A stretch of DNA of 64,000 bases from Ctena decussata (Eukaryota > Mollusca > Bivalvia > Lucinida > Lucinidae), in NCBI GenBank assembly GCA_963989385.1, contig OZ022511.1, positions 6,634,001 through 6,698,000 on the forward strand, given 5' to 3'. Under the pieces are notes generated by a model. The model did not search any database, was not told where the DNA came from, and saw only the letters and a list, made by a program, of their open reading frames with translations. The translations under genes were made by a program, and so were the position numbers. Position 1 is the first letter of the stretch. Every line of letters starts with the position of its first letter. Below are positions 26,101 through 41,100 of this stretch, one piece after another.

Positions 26101-29100
26101 ACTTTTAATATCATTAACCTGACTTATATGGTAACAGTACAATGTACAGGCAAGAGTCCTCATTCATTTGCCCCCATTATTTATATTGCATTGCTCGATG
26201 GGTAACCATAAATTCAAAAGGTATTTGCTGGATAATTTGCCGTTTTTCTAAAACACATTTTAGTCAGTTATATGACTCAGTGTATGCACATCATCCCGAA
26301 TTTTATCACCAAACTTGACGGTTGAACCGCTTTTCATAATGGTTTGCACGGTTTTTATCATTGGTAGTACTATGGAGACTTTAAATTCGTTGACAAAACA
26401 AAACCAAACAATCTTCAACAGCTATACTTGGAACCATTAAAAACGCAACTATTTACTTGTCATATATTCAGATTAAAAGTAATGCCAGAAGGCTGTAGTA
26501 TACTTCAAGCAATTCGCCTTTCGTCCGGCACGGTTTAAGCAACAGTTTAGTTTACGTCGATTTGTCTGAGGAAAGATTGTGAGTAAAAATGTTAAAGGCA
26601 ACAAATTTCAATTTCAAGCATTCAGAAAATTAGAATTCAGTCTAACTGTATTGAAACGATCTTAAGTATGAAGCCTGAAATTGAAAAACAACGTAACAAT
26701 CAAAATTATACTGCGGGTGTGGTTTTAAAGATTTTGACATCAAACCAATTTTTTGTAAAATTTGCACACAATTTGAGAATCTTGTAAAATTTCATCTGAG
26801 GTCCGAATAATAGGCTTTTGGGAGAAAAAAAACCAACAAAAAATCAGAAACACATGAAATCTTGCCAAACACTTTACATTGGTATCAGTTTTGTCCAAAA
26901 AATCACTGCCTTTACAAGCACTTCCGGTTTGAAGGCGCATACTTTCTTTGGCATTTACGTGGGCGGTAGTCCTGGAATTTTAAGTAAACCAACATGCGTG
27001 CAGAAACTCTGGACCGTTATTGAGACCATCGAGAAATTCAGCCGAAACGAGCCAGTGTAAACGTTACATGGAAACATTCATTAAACATCAACTTTGCCTT
27101 AGCGTCAATAAAAGTCGGAGTTACGTCCCTTCATATACAAATGCAGTCTTCATTATCTGGACCATTGTCAGCATTCCGACACTACTGCTGTGCAAAATTA
27201 GTGTGATAAACACCATGGTTTCCTTGATAAAGAAGCGTTTCTGTCATAAATCCCTACCTGGCCAAAATCAGACAGTTGCGTTTTACTGGCTTCAAGTGTA
27301 GATGTAATATGTTAAATAGGACTGTATTCAGTAATAAATCAATTGTCATTTAATGTATATATTGTAATCAGATTGAGGGTATTGCCTGATCGAGGGCCGA
27401 TTCCAACATACAGGCTGATTCAACATCGGGAGCCGTTTCCCACCACAGTTCTTGGCCGGATTAGGTTTTCTTGCTTAATACTTGACAAGACAAGGTGTTC
27501 CTTTACAGTACTTGGCTTGACCATAGAAGAAGGCCTGATTATGTTGTACAACATTAACTAGGTACTCCCTATAGTTCAGCTTTCCACAATAGACTCACCT
27601 GTATGTGATGGATGGTGCACTTGATAATTATATCCTTTATTTACTTTAAGACATGGAATAACTAATGGAGTGAATTTAATATAAAAGGAGCGCTTAAACC
27701 ATGCATTTGCTTCCATATTAGCGTAAATGGGCTAATTATACTGTGGATATACGATTCCTTTTCATTCAAGAAGGACAAGGTTTTGTGATAATTGCCCCTA
27801 TTTTATAATCTCTCATTAGAACCACCTTGCTGAGCCAGTTCAAACATAGGGTCAAAATATATTAGGGTTTTCTTATATCTAAACCCGAACTCTGCTACTC
27901 TGTGTAATATAACCAACAACAAACCAACAAAGTAGCATGTACGCCCAACGAAGACTCAGATCAGTCTGGGCATCCGCCCAGACTTATCAGTCTTCAAGTG
28001 CGTTTAAAGGTAGCATCCTTAGCTACCTTTAAGCCAAGTCTGATCAGAGTCTTCAGGGTTTTTTTGCACTTAAAGGTGGCACCCTTTGCTACCTTTCAGC
28101 GCAAGTGAAGACTCTGATCAGATTGGATGGATGCCCAGGCTGATCTGAGTTTTCGCGTGGCGTACATGCCACTTTGTTGGTTTTGTCGTGTCACGGCCCA
28201 TATATACAAGATAGATATATCCAGGGAAGAAAAAAGAAAGTCAGAGGAAGTTAATTGAAATTTTTGAGTAGAAAAGAAGGTAAAAATCCTCTTGCAGTTA
28301 CAAAAAGTGAGAACTCACGCACCATGGGGACTCCTCCAATTTGTTTGATAGGGTGAAAAGCTAGGGGTAGACGATTGTCTAGGCTGTTCAGTGAGAAGGA
28401 CACATTTGGTTGATTGCTTTGATTGATTTGATGCCTAACGTCCACGCTAAACAGCTAAGGTCATGTCGGGACGGTCAGTTAACCACACTGTTCCTGGGCA
28501 GGCTTAGACCTCCTAAGCGGTTAACCAGTACTAAGTGCACATACTTTCGCCAGTAACTGACACGTGCCCTTCTTGAATCAGTGGAAGGAGAAACGAAAGT
28601 ATGTGGCCAGACCGGGTTTCGAACCCAGGACTTCTGACTTATGAGTCAGGTGCCCTACCGATTGCGCTACACGGCCTGGCAAGGCCACATTTGAGCCAAA
28701 ATTCTAAGACTGAAGACATCTGGACCAGTCCAATCCATTCCAGGTTTTTAATGATACCCAGTGAACAGAAAACAGTAGCAGACTTTGTAAAAAAAGCGTA
28801 AAGGGAAGAAAATCGAATGACTGAGACACAAAATAATTCTATTCAATTCTATCCCATAACCTTACTAGGTCGTTGGGCCACCACAGATGACTTCAAAACA
28901 ATACCTTTCCATCTTTTCCTGTCTTCAGCTGTCCTAGTTGCGCTGGCAAAATCCATTCCGGTCCACTCCTTGATATTGTCTTCCCACCTCTTCTTCTGTC
29001 TACCTCTTCTTCTTTTTCCTTTCACTGTGCCCTGAAGAAATGTCTTTGCTAAACCAGTTTGGTCTTCTCAGCAATGGTCTCCATCTTATACCTGTGCAGG

Positions 29101-32100
29101 TTTGGTCGAGACTTTCAACTTGAGCTTCTAGTTCCTGCTCTTCCTCAGCTAGAGCGTCTATGTCATCGGCAAACCGCAGATTGGTAATGTTTCCGCCGCT
29201 ATGCTAACCTTTCCATCACGTTCTTCCAGAGCATCAGACAAGATCCGTTCGAGAAAAATGTTAAAGAGGGTGGGTGACAGAAGACATCCTTGTCTTACTC
29301 CAACTGTTGTTCTGAACCATTCTCCTGTGCTGCCATTTATCAAGACTGCACTTGTAGTCTTGTCGTATAGCTGCTCAATGGTGCGAATTAGATTTGCACT
29401 GATATTGTACAAAATAATTATTTTTTCTATTAATATTCGGCAGACTGCTTTTAATTTAAAATATGTAAAATCTATGTAGTTCTCACACATATCTTTAGAC
29501 ATGTGAGAGCTAAAACATGTCCTTGTGATCAGTAACATTGATTATTCCCCCGCTGTTTGAAAAATGTGTGTGTGGCGGTGGAGGGATACTGATTTACATA
29601 TATCCGTCTGTCTTTCCGTCCGTCCGTCAATCCTTCCATCCGTCCGTCAGTCCCATTTCAATCAAATTTTTAGTCAAAGATTTCTCCACAATATAACAAG
29701 CTAGAGTAGTCATATTTGGTATATTGGTTGATGACGGTGTGTTGTATCATGGGATCAAGAACCAGTTTTCCCCTGCTTATTTTCCCCTTTCCGTCCGTCC
29801 GTCAATCCTTCCATCCATCCGTCAGTCCCCTTTTAATTAAATTTTAGTCAAAGATTTCTCCACAATCTAACAAGCTAGAGTAGTCATATTTGGTATATTG
29901 GTTGATGACGGTGTGTTGTATAATGGGATCGAGAACCAGTTTTCCCCTGCTTATTTTCCCCTTTATTTGTCCATTTTTTTTGCCATACTTTGAATAATGA
30001 CATTTTTTCACAAAGATTTCTCCACAACTGTGCAAGCTAGAGAAGTCATATTTGGTATGCAGTCTGATGAAGATGTGTTGTATTGTTGAATCGCAAAACA
30101 GTGTTCTCCTGCTTATTCTTCTCTTTATTTGTCAGAATTTCTTTTTTTCCATACTTTGAACAATGAAATTTTACGTCAAAGATTTCTGTGCAACCATGCA
30201 AGCTAGAGTAGTCATATTTGTTATTCAGGTTAATGACTACTAATTGTATGGTTGGATTGAGAACCAGCCATCTCCTGCTTACTCTTCCCTGTATTTGTCT
30301 CATTTTCTTTCTCTCTTTACATTGAATAATGGATTTTTTCCTAACGGATTTCACAGCAACCCTCCAAGGTAGAATGTTCATATTTGGTATAAGATTGTTA
30401 AGCACTTATCGTATTGTGGGATTGCAAAGCACCTTATCTGGTATATTCTTCCCTGTATTAGTCCGATTTTCTTTCTCTCTTTTCACTGAATAATGCATTT
30501 TTCGTAGCATATTTCAAAGCAACCCTTCAGAGATTTCTAAGCAGCCATTGCAAGTTAGAGTAGGAATATTTTGTTTGCAGGCTGATGATAACTGTTGTAT
30601 TGTGGGACCGAGAACCAGCCTTCTTCAGCTTGTTCTTACCTATTTTCCAATTTTTCTTTCTCTCCTTACTTCGAATAATGAAATATTCGTAACAAATTTT
30701 ATAGCATTCCTTCAAGTTTGAATCTTCATATTTGGTATACAGATTGATAAAGGCTTATGCTGCGTTTACATTATGTTCCCGGCGGCCACGGCAATCATGT
30801 TTCAGGTCATCGTAGACAAAACGGGATGGACGTGAGACAACGCAGGGGGACGGGATGGGCAAACGTGACAGGCCGTAATTGCCGAGGATTCCGGGCCAGA
30901 TTTTTAAACTGTCAAAAATTTGCAACGGCAGCCCCGTTGAGGATGAGAAACCTAATAGGCCGTAGTTAAACGGGGTGAATGCAATAAAACGTGACAGTAC
31001 GTTACAGACCGTAATAAAACTTGGAGGGGGGGTCCGTAGTGGGACGGGAAACATGTGTATACCCCGGCACCTGACGGTCCTTTCAAGTTTCTGTCACGTC
31101 TTGCTGCGTTTAGTGCGCGTTTTGTCACGGTTGCTTCATGGTTGCTGCACATTTTGTCCCGTTTTACCACGTTTTGTCACGGTTTTCACGGCAAACTAGG
31201 GCGTATGTTAGCCGTTTCGTCGCGTTCAATCACGACGCGTCTCGCTTGTGACGGTTTACAGGCTGGCGTCCTACGGAAGGTTACGTTGTTGTACGGTCTG
31301 ACACAGCGGGCGCGGTCTGGGCGATAGTTTAAAAGACCGAGCCCGGCAGGGGCGCTTTATTCGAGCCTGAACAGTCATTGACACATTAATGTATCTACAA
31401 TACGAATTGAGAAGACCAAACTGTGAAGAATGAAGGCCAAACTTTGCCACCGAAGAAGCCAGGACGTAGGAAGTTTCCCCCTTTACACACACACACTTCC
31501 CGTCCTGCATCACCACTACCAGCAACGGAGCCTGGATGTCCTCGCCGTTCTCCGCTGCCAGTTAAGGCGAGTGTGCAGCTGCTACTGACCCAGTCCCTGG
31601 ACTGGATGTTTGCACCCAGTAAACATGCAAACACAAATCTTCTTTATCTTGGGTATTCATGATGTCTCGTCGAAGCATCAAGATAAAATGATTCCTGTTG
31701 CTTGGGAGGCCTTCTTTTTACACCGTGAGCACAAACGTGTTCCACTACTGCCCGACGTTGCCGTTTCGTGCGTAGAAACCTTGACAGGACGTGAAAAACG
31801 CGTCAGACCTTCCGAACGTGAGAAAAGTGAGGGACCCCCACCAAAACGTGACAGGCCTGGAGGGAACGTACTGGTATACCTGGTAGACCGCTGGCCGAAC
31901 CGTAGTGCACCTTTGAGCAGCCCCTTTCCCCATCAACGGCCCGTCACGGAAACCGTGATAGACCGTAATAAAGCTTAGCAGGACCTAACAAAACTTGAAT
32001 ACGGAGGGAAAAATGGTCAAAATCTCACGGTGCACTACGTTTCGCACAAACGGGGCTGCCGTGGCCGTCGGGAACATAATGTAAACGTAGCATTAAGTCT

Positions 32101-35100
32101 TATATGTATTTATTATTTTTTCTAACTGTCTACGTGAAATCATTATATTCCGTATTACATAGAAAGGGATTTATTGATATTTGGTCTACACGTTGACAAT
32201 GGGTTCTCTCTCTCTATATTCTTAATGTAACGAAAATAACACAGTTTGATCAAAGCAGGTAAGCGGGGGTATAGTCGGATTCTCCGATAGTTCTAGTTTT
32301 GTTTATGAAACCTAATTAACATTTTAATATTTTCAAGCCGGCAAAACTCAACCATATAAATTGACGAAACTTCCGTGGGAAGCTTGCAGCGATATCTCAA
32401 GACAAAATTTAACGTGAATTTACACAGTCGTAAATGAGGCCCTTAAGCAAAATAGGTATGTTTGTCCACTAGACATAACAACATATGTCTGTACAATGTT
32501 GTTGTTTTTACTCAACGCGGCTCTTCAATAACATGACGATATTAATTGTCATTGTACTGACAATAGGATTCACGGCAGGGCAGAACAACCTACCTGAACA
32601 TTACATGAACATTCAGCGTCTCACGTATAACATTCATTACAAGACTTGATATGACATCTGTTATGCATAAAGAACGAAACTACGCAGACGGACTATGAAA
32701 CAGAACATCAAAAAGTCCTAAAAATTGTGAAGTAGCTACAAATCAATGAGGAATTCTTCTAATTGACGGTGCACATCTTATAAATATTGTATAATTGTCG
32801 TTGGTTCGAAATAAAAAATACATGTTGTGCTTTTCCTAAGTGACAAATTCCTTATACACTATATATAGAATCTGAACTTCCTCGCACGGTGTCTTGACAC
32901 ATTTGTTGCAAGTTGTGTTGATACCTTGTTTGACTGAGATATATAGTTGTAATGCTCTATATAAATCGACTTTTGTGCATGCAGACTTATGATTGACATC
33001 TGAACCCAACATATGGTATTAATTGCAGCTCTTGGATACCAAAAAACCTGTACACCTGGATCAAGTGTCTGTAACAGTGGTTTGAATCTCGAGTGTCCTG
33101 CTGGTGGAACGACATGTGATTGCACAGCTGGTAATACTTACAAATCTGCATTAGGGCTCTGCACAGACAAGAAGCTGCTAGGAGAAACCTGTACTGGGGC
33201 GGGTACCGGAGACTGCTATACTACTAGTAGTAAGTCGTATAATGCACAGTGCTTCGTAAAACTACGAGTACATGTAAAAGTATTTGTATTTTTATAGTAC
33301 TTTCGCATCAATTTCATGTCCTCTTCATATCTTCCCAACCGTTCAGGATTTTATGGAAGTTTGTCCAACTGCAAAGCACTCTCCTACAATGCGCAGAAAA
33401 AATATTCGTTACTGTTCTTTCAGGTTTGTGTTAAGCCCCTTTGTATTTCCGTATAGTGGTTTTGTATAAACTTTGTGTCCGATACATCTTTTAAATGTAA
33501 AGATTTCTTTTTAAACGTTTATACAAGTATTAGTACTTCCTATACAAATATTAGTACTATCAGACGGCGTGCAGAGAAAAAACTCTTATCGTAGGTTTTG
33601 ATAGAATTATGCCTAATCGTAAATTTCATATAGTGATGTCATGTTTGCGTCCAAAGCTCAACAAAGTATAAGTATAAGTTTGTTCTTAATGTGTAGTTCA
33701 TCTGTCTCTTCTTCCATTTGTCCATTATGTTGATTAACTTGGCGTGTCAACTTCATATCCCCTAAGCCTCTAAAAAGATCTTACCAAGATGTTGTGCATA
33801 AGGTTAAATTTTACAAAGTTCGAAAAAGGTGACGGTTGCACGTAGACGTCAAATTTTAAAGAAATGTTTCGTGTCCGTTCCATATCGTTAAACTCTTGCA
33901 AGGTTTCTTAATGAAAGTTTGTACAATATAAAGCAAAAATAACATTTGAACAATGACGGACAGAGGTATAGATTACACTTAGCGGCCAGCGTTTTAAGGA
34001 AATATTTAGTGTCTGCTCCATCTATATATAATCGTTTAAGATTTCCTCATGGAAGTCTGTACAAACATAAAGCAGTATCAGGCGATGTGCAGCGAGGCGA
34101 AAAAGAACCATTAACCTACTTCTTGTTTTAACTGAATTATGCCGCTTTATATATTTCTTTAAGCAAGTTCGTCTCCGCTCCCCTACTGAAAAACTGAATA
34201 CGAATTTCCTTTGGACAATCTTACCGCGGAATGCTATGTCGCACTTGCCTTACGCTTCCATAGTAGCAAAGACTATAGTTAAAAGAAAGTGTACGAGAAA
34301 TGGCCAAAAATGTTAGGGTCAACACAATTTTGGATATAAACTTTCGCTAATAGTAGAGCATGAAATATAGGTCAAGGGTAGGAATAACTGTAATATCCCT
34401 CATGGACATTATAAGAAAAAACTGTATGCCTGGTGTGATAACTGCATGTCTCATACTTAGAGATAAAGGACTAAAACGCTAGGGCCATCACAATTTTGGG
34501 TGTAAAATTTTACGAAGTCAGCAGAGCATGAAATATACGTCAAGGGTAAACTAATTGCAATAGCCCTCAAGAACAGTCAAGGGAAAAACTTGATGCCAGG
34601 TTTGATGATTCTAAGTGTCATAGTTTGAGAGAAATGGACTTACACATCAGGGTCGACGTAGTTTCGAATCTAAAACTTTACGAAGTCAGCAGAGCATGAA
34701 ATATAGGTCAAGAATATAAAAAAGGAGCAACAGCCCTCGAGAACATTCTAAGAAATTTTTTATGCCAGATTCGATTATTGTAGGTATCATATAGTTTGCG
34801 AGAAATGGACTTAACGCTAGGGTCGACGCTAGGGTCGACGTTATTGTTGACGGATAGTTTGATAAACTTAAGAGCATGAAATATAGGTAAAGAGTAAGTC
34901 CAAGAGCAACATCCCTCGAGAATATTCTAAGAAGAAGTATTAAGCAAGGTTTGATGATTTTAGGTATCATCGTTTGCGAGAAATGGACTTAATGGCTTGA
35001 GTCGACGTTATTGTTGACGGGCGGACGTAATGACGTACGGACGAAAAGAATGACTGACTGACGGACGGACAGAAGGAAAAGTGAACTCCTATATCGCACC

Positions 35101-38100
35101 TTGCTTAAGCAGGTGCGACAAAAAGGCACTATCGGGCAAAATGCAGAGAAAAAGACTAGTTTTGACAGTATTATGACCCCTTGTATAACTTATACTGAAT
35201 CAGTTACTGACAAAGTTCTTATCTTCCGTTGCGTCCTTTATAGAACCTAATGGGCTAATTTTGCCCCGCTGAGCGGAGCTCTTGTATTTTATCAGTCTCT
35301 GTGTATAGTTTATGAGAGTGAAATTCATTAGCGCGACTTTAAGAGCCAAATGATACCCAAGCGTGAGTCCGCTTGCGCATGCGCGTGCGTTTTTGTAAAA
35401 ACATTCACATGTGGTGTTGAGCTTACATGTAGGTTCATAGTAACCGCAATGGTCTGGAGTCTTCAAACTTGCTTTGAAAATACGTCTGGGGAAGATCTAC
35501 ACAAGGCAGCGACGCATATTGGGCAATGTTCTATATTTCACGGTTGATTAAACATATAAAAAATATTCACCTGTTGCGTTTAGCTCAGTTTCTGAGTAAC
35601 CGCAAGGGCTACTTCACACTATGTTCCGCTGTTGACTGAACATAGAAAAACTATTCCCCTGTTGCGTTTAGCTCAGTTTCTAAGAAACCGCAAGGGCTAA
35701 GGTCTTTCAGGTTGCCCCATAGGTACGTCTAGGAAATATCTTCGAACATGCTCCATAGATACGTCTGGGAAAGATTTCAGAAATCATGCTGCATTTTTGG
35801 CGATGTCGTTTATTTCACAGTTGACTGAACATAGGAAAAATATTCACCCGTCGCATTTTGCACTATATCTAAGTATCCACAATGGTTAGAGTCATTAAAC
35901 TTGCTTCATACATACGTCTGGGAAAGTTCTGCTGGAGGCACTGATGCATATCGGACATTAAGCTACATTTCAAGGTCGAGTGATTTTGCCTTATATCTTG
36001 AAAGCTGTTTTGTGAAGGTACATGATATCTTGGCATAATAAATCAGTATGACCAGATGTTTGAGCTCAAATCTAAAGTATGTCACAGAGACCAATATTTC
36101 ATGGTCCAATGAATTTGCCTTATATCTTGAAGACTGTTTAATGTACGAATGTGACTCTTAGCATAATGACTCAGTATCACCCGATTTTCACCTCAATCTA
36201 ACAGTAGGTTACATTGACATATATTTCATGGCTTTGCGTTATACTTAAGTTTGTGGTTTGAGCTGACACTATGAGTGACCTCATATTTATTTTCGGTTAG
36301 TGTGACCTTCTTTTCATGGTCCAGGCAATATATTCCACAGTATCTAATGGATTTGAACCATACTTGGATTAATGCATTGAGATGACACTTTGAGTGACCT
36401 CATACTAATTGTAAGTTAGTGTGACCTATATTTCGTTGTCCAGTCAATATTTCTAACACTATTTCATGAACTTGTTTTATACTTGGTGTAATGATACATT
36501 CAGATACAGTACCGACCTAATGTCGCTTCTAGGTCACTAAGACCTATATTTTACATTTCATTGATATTGTCTTTTCTCCGGTAAGATTTTAGAGATTTGA
36601 ATTATTCTTAGGAGAAATGTATATTCTGACACTGCAGCTGATCTCAATTCACTTGGTCGGTATTGTTCATATTATACTTGGGCTAGTTAAAATTAGCTCC
36701 TATAAATCGCGCTTTGTTATCTTCTGACAATTATTGTTTTATTGACAAAGGGTCTACCCTGTATAAGAGAAACACTAAAGTAAGAAATGTTTTCAGTCAA
36801 AGATGAATAGGAGAAACACTAATGTAAGAAATGTTTTCAGTCAAAGATGAATAGGAGAAACACTAAAGTAAGAAATGTTTTCAGTCAAATATGAATAGGA
36901 GAAACACTAAAGTAAGAAATGTTTTCAGTCAAAGCTGAATAAGAGCAACACTAAAGTAAGAAACGTTTTCAGTCAAATATGAATAGGAGAAACACTAAAG
37001 TAAGAAATGTTTTCAGTCAAAGCTGAATAAGAGAAACACTAAAGTAAGAAACGTTTTCAGTCAAAGATGAATAAGGAAACACTAAAGTAAGAAATGTTTT
37101 CAGTCAAAGATGAATAAGAGAAACACTAAAGTAAGAAATGTTTTCAGTCAAAGATGAATAAGAGAAACACTAAAGTAAGAAACGTTTTCAGTCAAATATG
37201 AATAGGAGAAACACTAAAGTAAGAAATGTTTTCAGTCAAAGATGGATAAGAGAAACACTAAAGTAAGAAACGTTTTCAGTCAAAGATGAATAAGAGAAAC
37301 ACTAAAGTAAGAAATGTTTTCAGTCAAAGTTGAATAAGGGAAACACTAAAGTAAGAAACGTTTTCAGTCAAAGATTTACAAAATGAAATCATGCATACAA
37401 AATTAGTGCGAAAGATGCACTTTAATGTATTCAATTTCTTCAGCGTCGCTAAACCCCAAACGTTTGGAAAAGTTGATGATAAGAAATCTTGGCATACATC
37501 GAACACCTCTTCCTGAGCACACACTATCTGACGAGGTCCACAAGGCAGCAGCGGACAAGAGATAGATGCAGATATTTTTATGCTCAGCTATCAACTTTGC
37601 AATGAAGTGTCATTTTATTGTTATAGTCACACATTGCACTGACATTTATTTTGTTTACTAGGGGACAAGTACATGTAATGTTATCAGTCGATGACTTTCA
37701 TTTTGTCAACCTCGCGTGAGGTCAGTTAAACATCTCTTCTGACCTTCAATGTTTGACGTATGCCAATTTATGGTTAGGATTGTGTAACCTAAAGCAGGAT
37801 TAATGTTTCTTATCGTTTCTTGTACATTTGCCTTATGATTTAAAGAAAGTGTCTGTATAAAAATAGTAAAAAAGACATCAACTGATTTGCGTTTCCTGAA
37901 AAGTAAGCTCACCCAAATATCTTTATCAACTGACGGAGATTGAAGCACATTAATAAAAGTTTAATTGTTGAACTTTAATTTTATCTTTATTTAGACGCAG
38001 AATGTGACACAACGTGTAAATGTTCTGCTGGCTACTATCAAGATGGACAAGCATGCCGTCGACGTAAGTATACATGCGTTAGCCTAAAAGGTGTTTTAAC

Positions 38101-41100
38101 ACTGACTTAATTCTATAGTTTTCGAAACCTACAACCAATAGACCCCATTTACAAGACTAATTATTAATGATGAAAATCAGTGACACAAATGTAAAGCGAC
38201 TAAATGGGAAATGCGTTTAAGTGTGATAAATTAAAGGCTATGTAGGAAAGGGTATATGAAGCGCTCAAATACGAAACTACTTCTCAATAAGAAAAGTAAA
38301 TGGTTGCTGCTTCAGTGGGAAAAAAATCACCGCTAAGAGGAGAATTTAAGGCCATTGTTATAATAATTATGATTTAGAAAAAAATGCAAACACTGTAAGG
38401 TCGAGGCAAGCTGTGTAATGTAGTGCGACAAATGGGACAACGAAGCATGGCGAAACAGAGTCCTCATAAAAAAGAACGGTCAAAGTCATTAAGCTTATGA
38501 ATAATTTGCCTAAGGAAATTAAGCTTGTAAATAGAGAACACATGCTTAAAGTCGCTGTTAAAAGCTATCTATTTCACAAAATGCTACAGAGTGATAAGTC
38601 AGATTGTTTGTATTTGAAACTGTAAGTTTTTATGGTACAACGCAGGTGATTTCTGTCTGTGATATGAACATTATGAATAGTTTCAAAATAAATTGGCACA
38701 ATTGTTTTTCTTGATGAGTAGAAGTGTCATTTGAAACATGTGTCAGGTGGGTTGAAGGTCAAGTTTACACTTGAAGGTCAAATTTATCATATACAGAACT
38801 TGCCCTTACCATTACTTCTACATTTATGTATTGATTTCAAAATAATTTGGCAAAATGGATCTTCTTGATAAGTGGAAGTGTCATGCAAAAATATTTATCA
38901 GATCGGTCCAAAGTCAAGGTCACACTTGAAAGTCAGATGATAGAATTGTAATAAACTGAGCTTGTCCGGGCCATTACATCTACTTGCTTTGCATGATGAT
39001 ACATTTAAAAAAGAAATATGCTGTCTAAGCATGATGTTGTCTGGCTTCTTTCTAAAATGAAGCAGATAGTTTTGACATACTTACATGTCACTAAAGCAAA
39101 TAGTGGGCTGGACAAGTTGTCTCTGGACAACCATTCTAGTTAAAATTGTTGATGAACTTATTAAATTCTATACTCGTAATATAAATATTTTACCCGGAAA
39201 CCTAAATCTTCTTTTCGGCACTTAAATGAGGGATATCTAAGAATCTCAAAGGAAGTATGCATTGGTTCCCGCAGACAAGGCTGCACACAATGTATTGTTA
39301 TACTACATTCATACGCAAAAACAAGAACTCAGTGGCACTAAAGTCTGTAGGCTAAACAGATTGGACACAAGGGCTAAGTCTTGTAGTAATTCAAATTTAC
39401 AGCTCAGTTTCAAAATGTTTATTCTCATTTTTTCCTTACGTAATTTCACTTCTGTTTTCCACGTAACTCGAATTAAGAACCAGTTTACTTTGTTCACACA
39501 AAAATATCGCACCAGGATTGTATTCTGCTAACTTAAACCATTTGTTTTCTTAATTTATCTTTTTCAAGAAAGCCGCAAAACAAAATGATACACAATTTGC
39601 ATATATTCTCTCGGGATTTCAACCTCTAGCAACCTGCAATAGGGGATCGAAATACATCGAACCTATCAGATATGCTCACTATATCTCTGCCAGCAGTTTA
39701 AAAATAACGATTAGACAAGACAAATGGCAGATTAAAATAGCGCGGAAAGAAACTGAAAGGTTTAAGTTTTCACACTCATTTTTCGAAGTTTCTTGCAAGG
39801 TATCGATACGCTGATCACCCAACTGGAAATAGATTTCACATAAATGCATTTCTCTTACGTAAAAAGGATCAACACTCTGTTAAATGTTGTGCAAGAACAA
39901 AAATACTCGAAAATGATCCTGAAAGACCACACTTTGGTCTTCTGCAACTGTTTCCGCGGTCGTCCGGCATTTTAGCTCGCCTGAGCCTAGGGCTTCAGGG
40001 CAGCTTATTTGATAGGCGGCTCCGTCCTCCGTCGTCGTTTTCATACAACTTCTGTCCCGAAGCCACTTGGACGATGCGAACCAAATTTCAAATCTAGCCT
40101 TTATAGTAGGGTGACTTTCAGAGGTGGAATGAAGGTGGGGTAGTCATAAAAATACTACAAGCAATGCTATATACCAAAATGTTTGTCACACCTTGTAGTT
40201 TATGAAATCGCCGGGATCCCGTGGCAGATGTGGGTGGGAGGAACGAAAGCTTGAACAAACAGTTCTGATCACATGTCGAATATAGCCGTCATGTTAAAAA
40301 ATTAAACATTTTCTTAGAGCCCTAATCAAACGATGGCCTTAAGACTTGTACAAGGCTTTGAGTACTCAAAATGCTATAAAGTTTGCGCAACTTATGAACC
40401 TGGGTTGGCAACTTATGAACCTGGGTTGACTTTACCGTCTTTTTAAATTGCTGACTTGTTCTTCGGAGAAAATGCTATAACATGTGATATCTAGAAAATT
40501 GTTGAAGACTTACCCATAAAAGTTGATATATACAAGTATTCCTAACTAAATAGAACTATAAAGATGTTTATTATCAGAGGGTAAGGTGATTTCCTACCTT
40601 CTCACTCACATTTCTTTCATACCAAACATCTGCTTCTTCAAAGCCACTGAGCACATTTTCATATAGAGCTTTCAGGTGTTAAAATCTCTATAGACCTATC
40701 AATGGTAAAACGTCTAAACTCAGATCATTGTAAAAAGCGATTCAACATTCACGTTTTGTAATAAAAGGCCGGGTTGATGTGCATACTAGCAAAAAGTAGA
40801 GACAACAAGTTTTTGAGAAACAAGGAATCGCTTCTCAAAATAAAATTTTCTGTTTTGGTTTTCCGTCTAGCTATGCTATATAAAATTGGTGGAATAATGA
40901 TTGGAGTTCCACGCTTGTACATTGTATTTTTACTATTTTATTCAAGTTAATGAAATCGAAAGAAGTTGGCAACAAAATAACCTGAATAAGTTTTCAAACC
41001 TGTTTTATTTAAAGCTCAAAGATAATTTATTTGTTAAAACTGGCTAATCCGATCATTTACATTGACTCTAGTGAGAAGCTTGCGGCGCTACCTGATGATA

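Noticed and set aside
28610..28684. tRNA gene with CAT anticodon on the - strand
   Set aside because: The anticodon loop is one base short, and the sequence continues into a body shared with 7850-8110, so it is a SINE head.
29844..30405. Several - strand open frames of 60-119 codons
   Set aside because: They repeat the same phrases because they lie in tandem subrepeats. Frames shift between units.
31423..31978. Proline- and basic-rich open frames inside the TTA-flanked transposon
   Set aside because: GC-rich sequence with overlapping frames on both strands and no transposase or Myb-like signature.
36765..37375. CRISPR-like array
   Set aside because: The 44-bp units are contiguous with no spacers, and the context is an animal intron.
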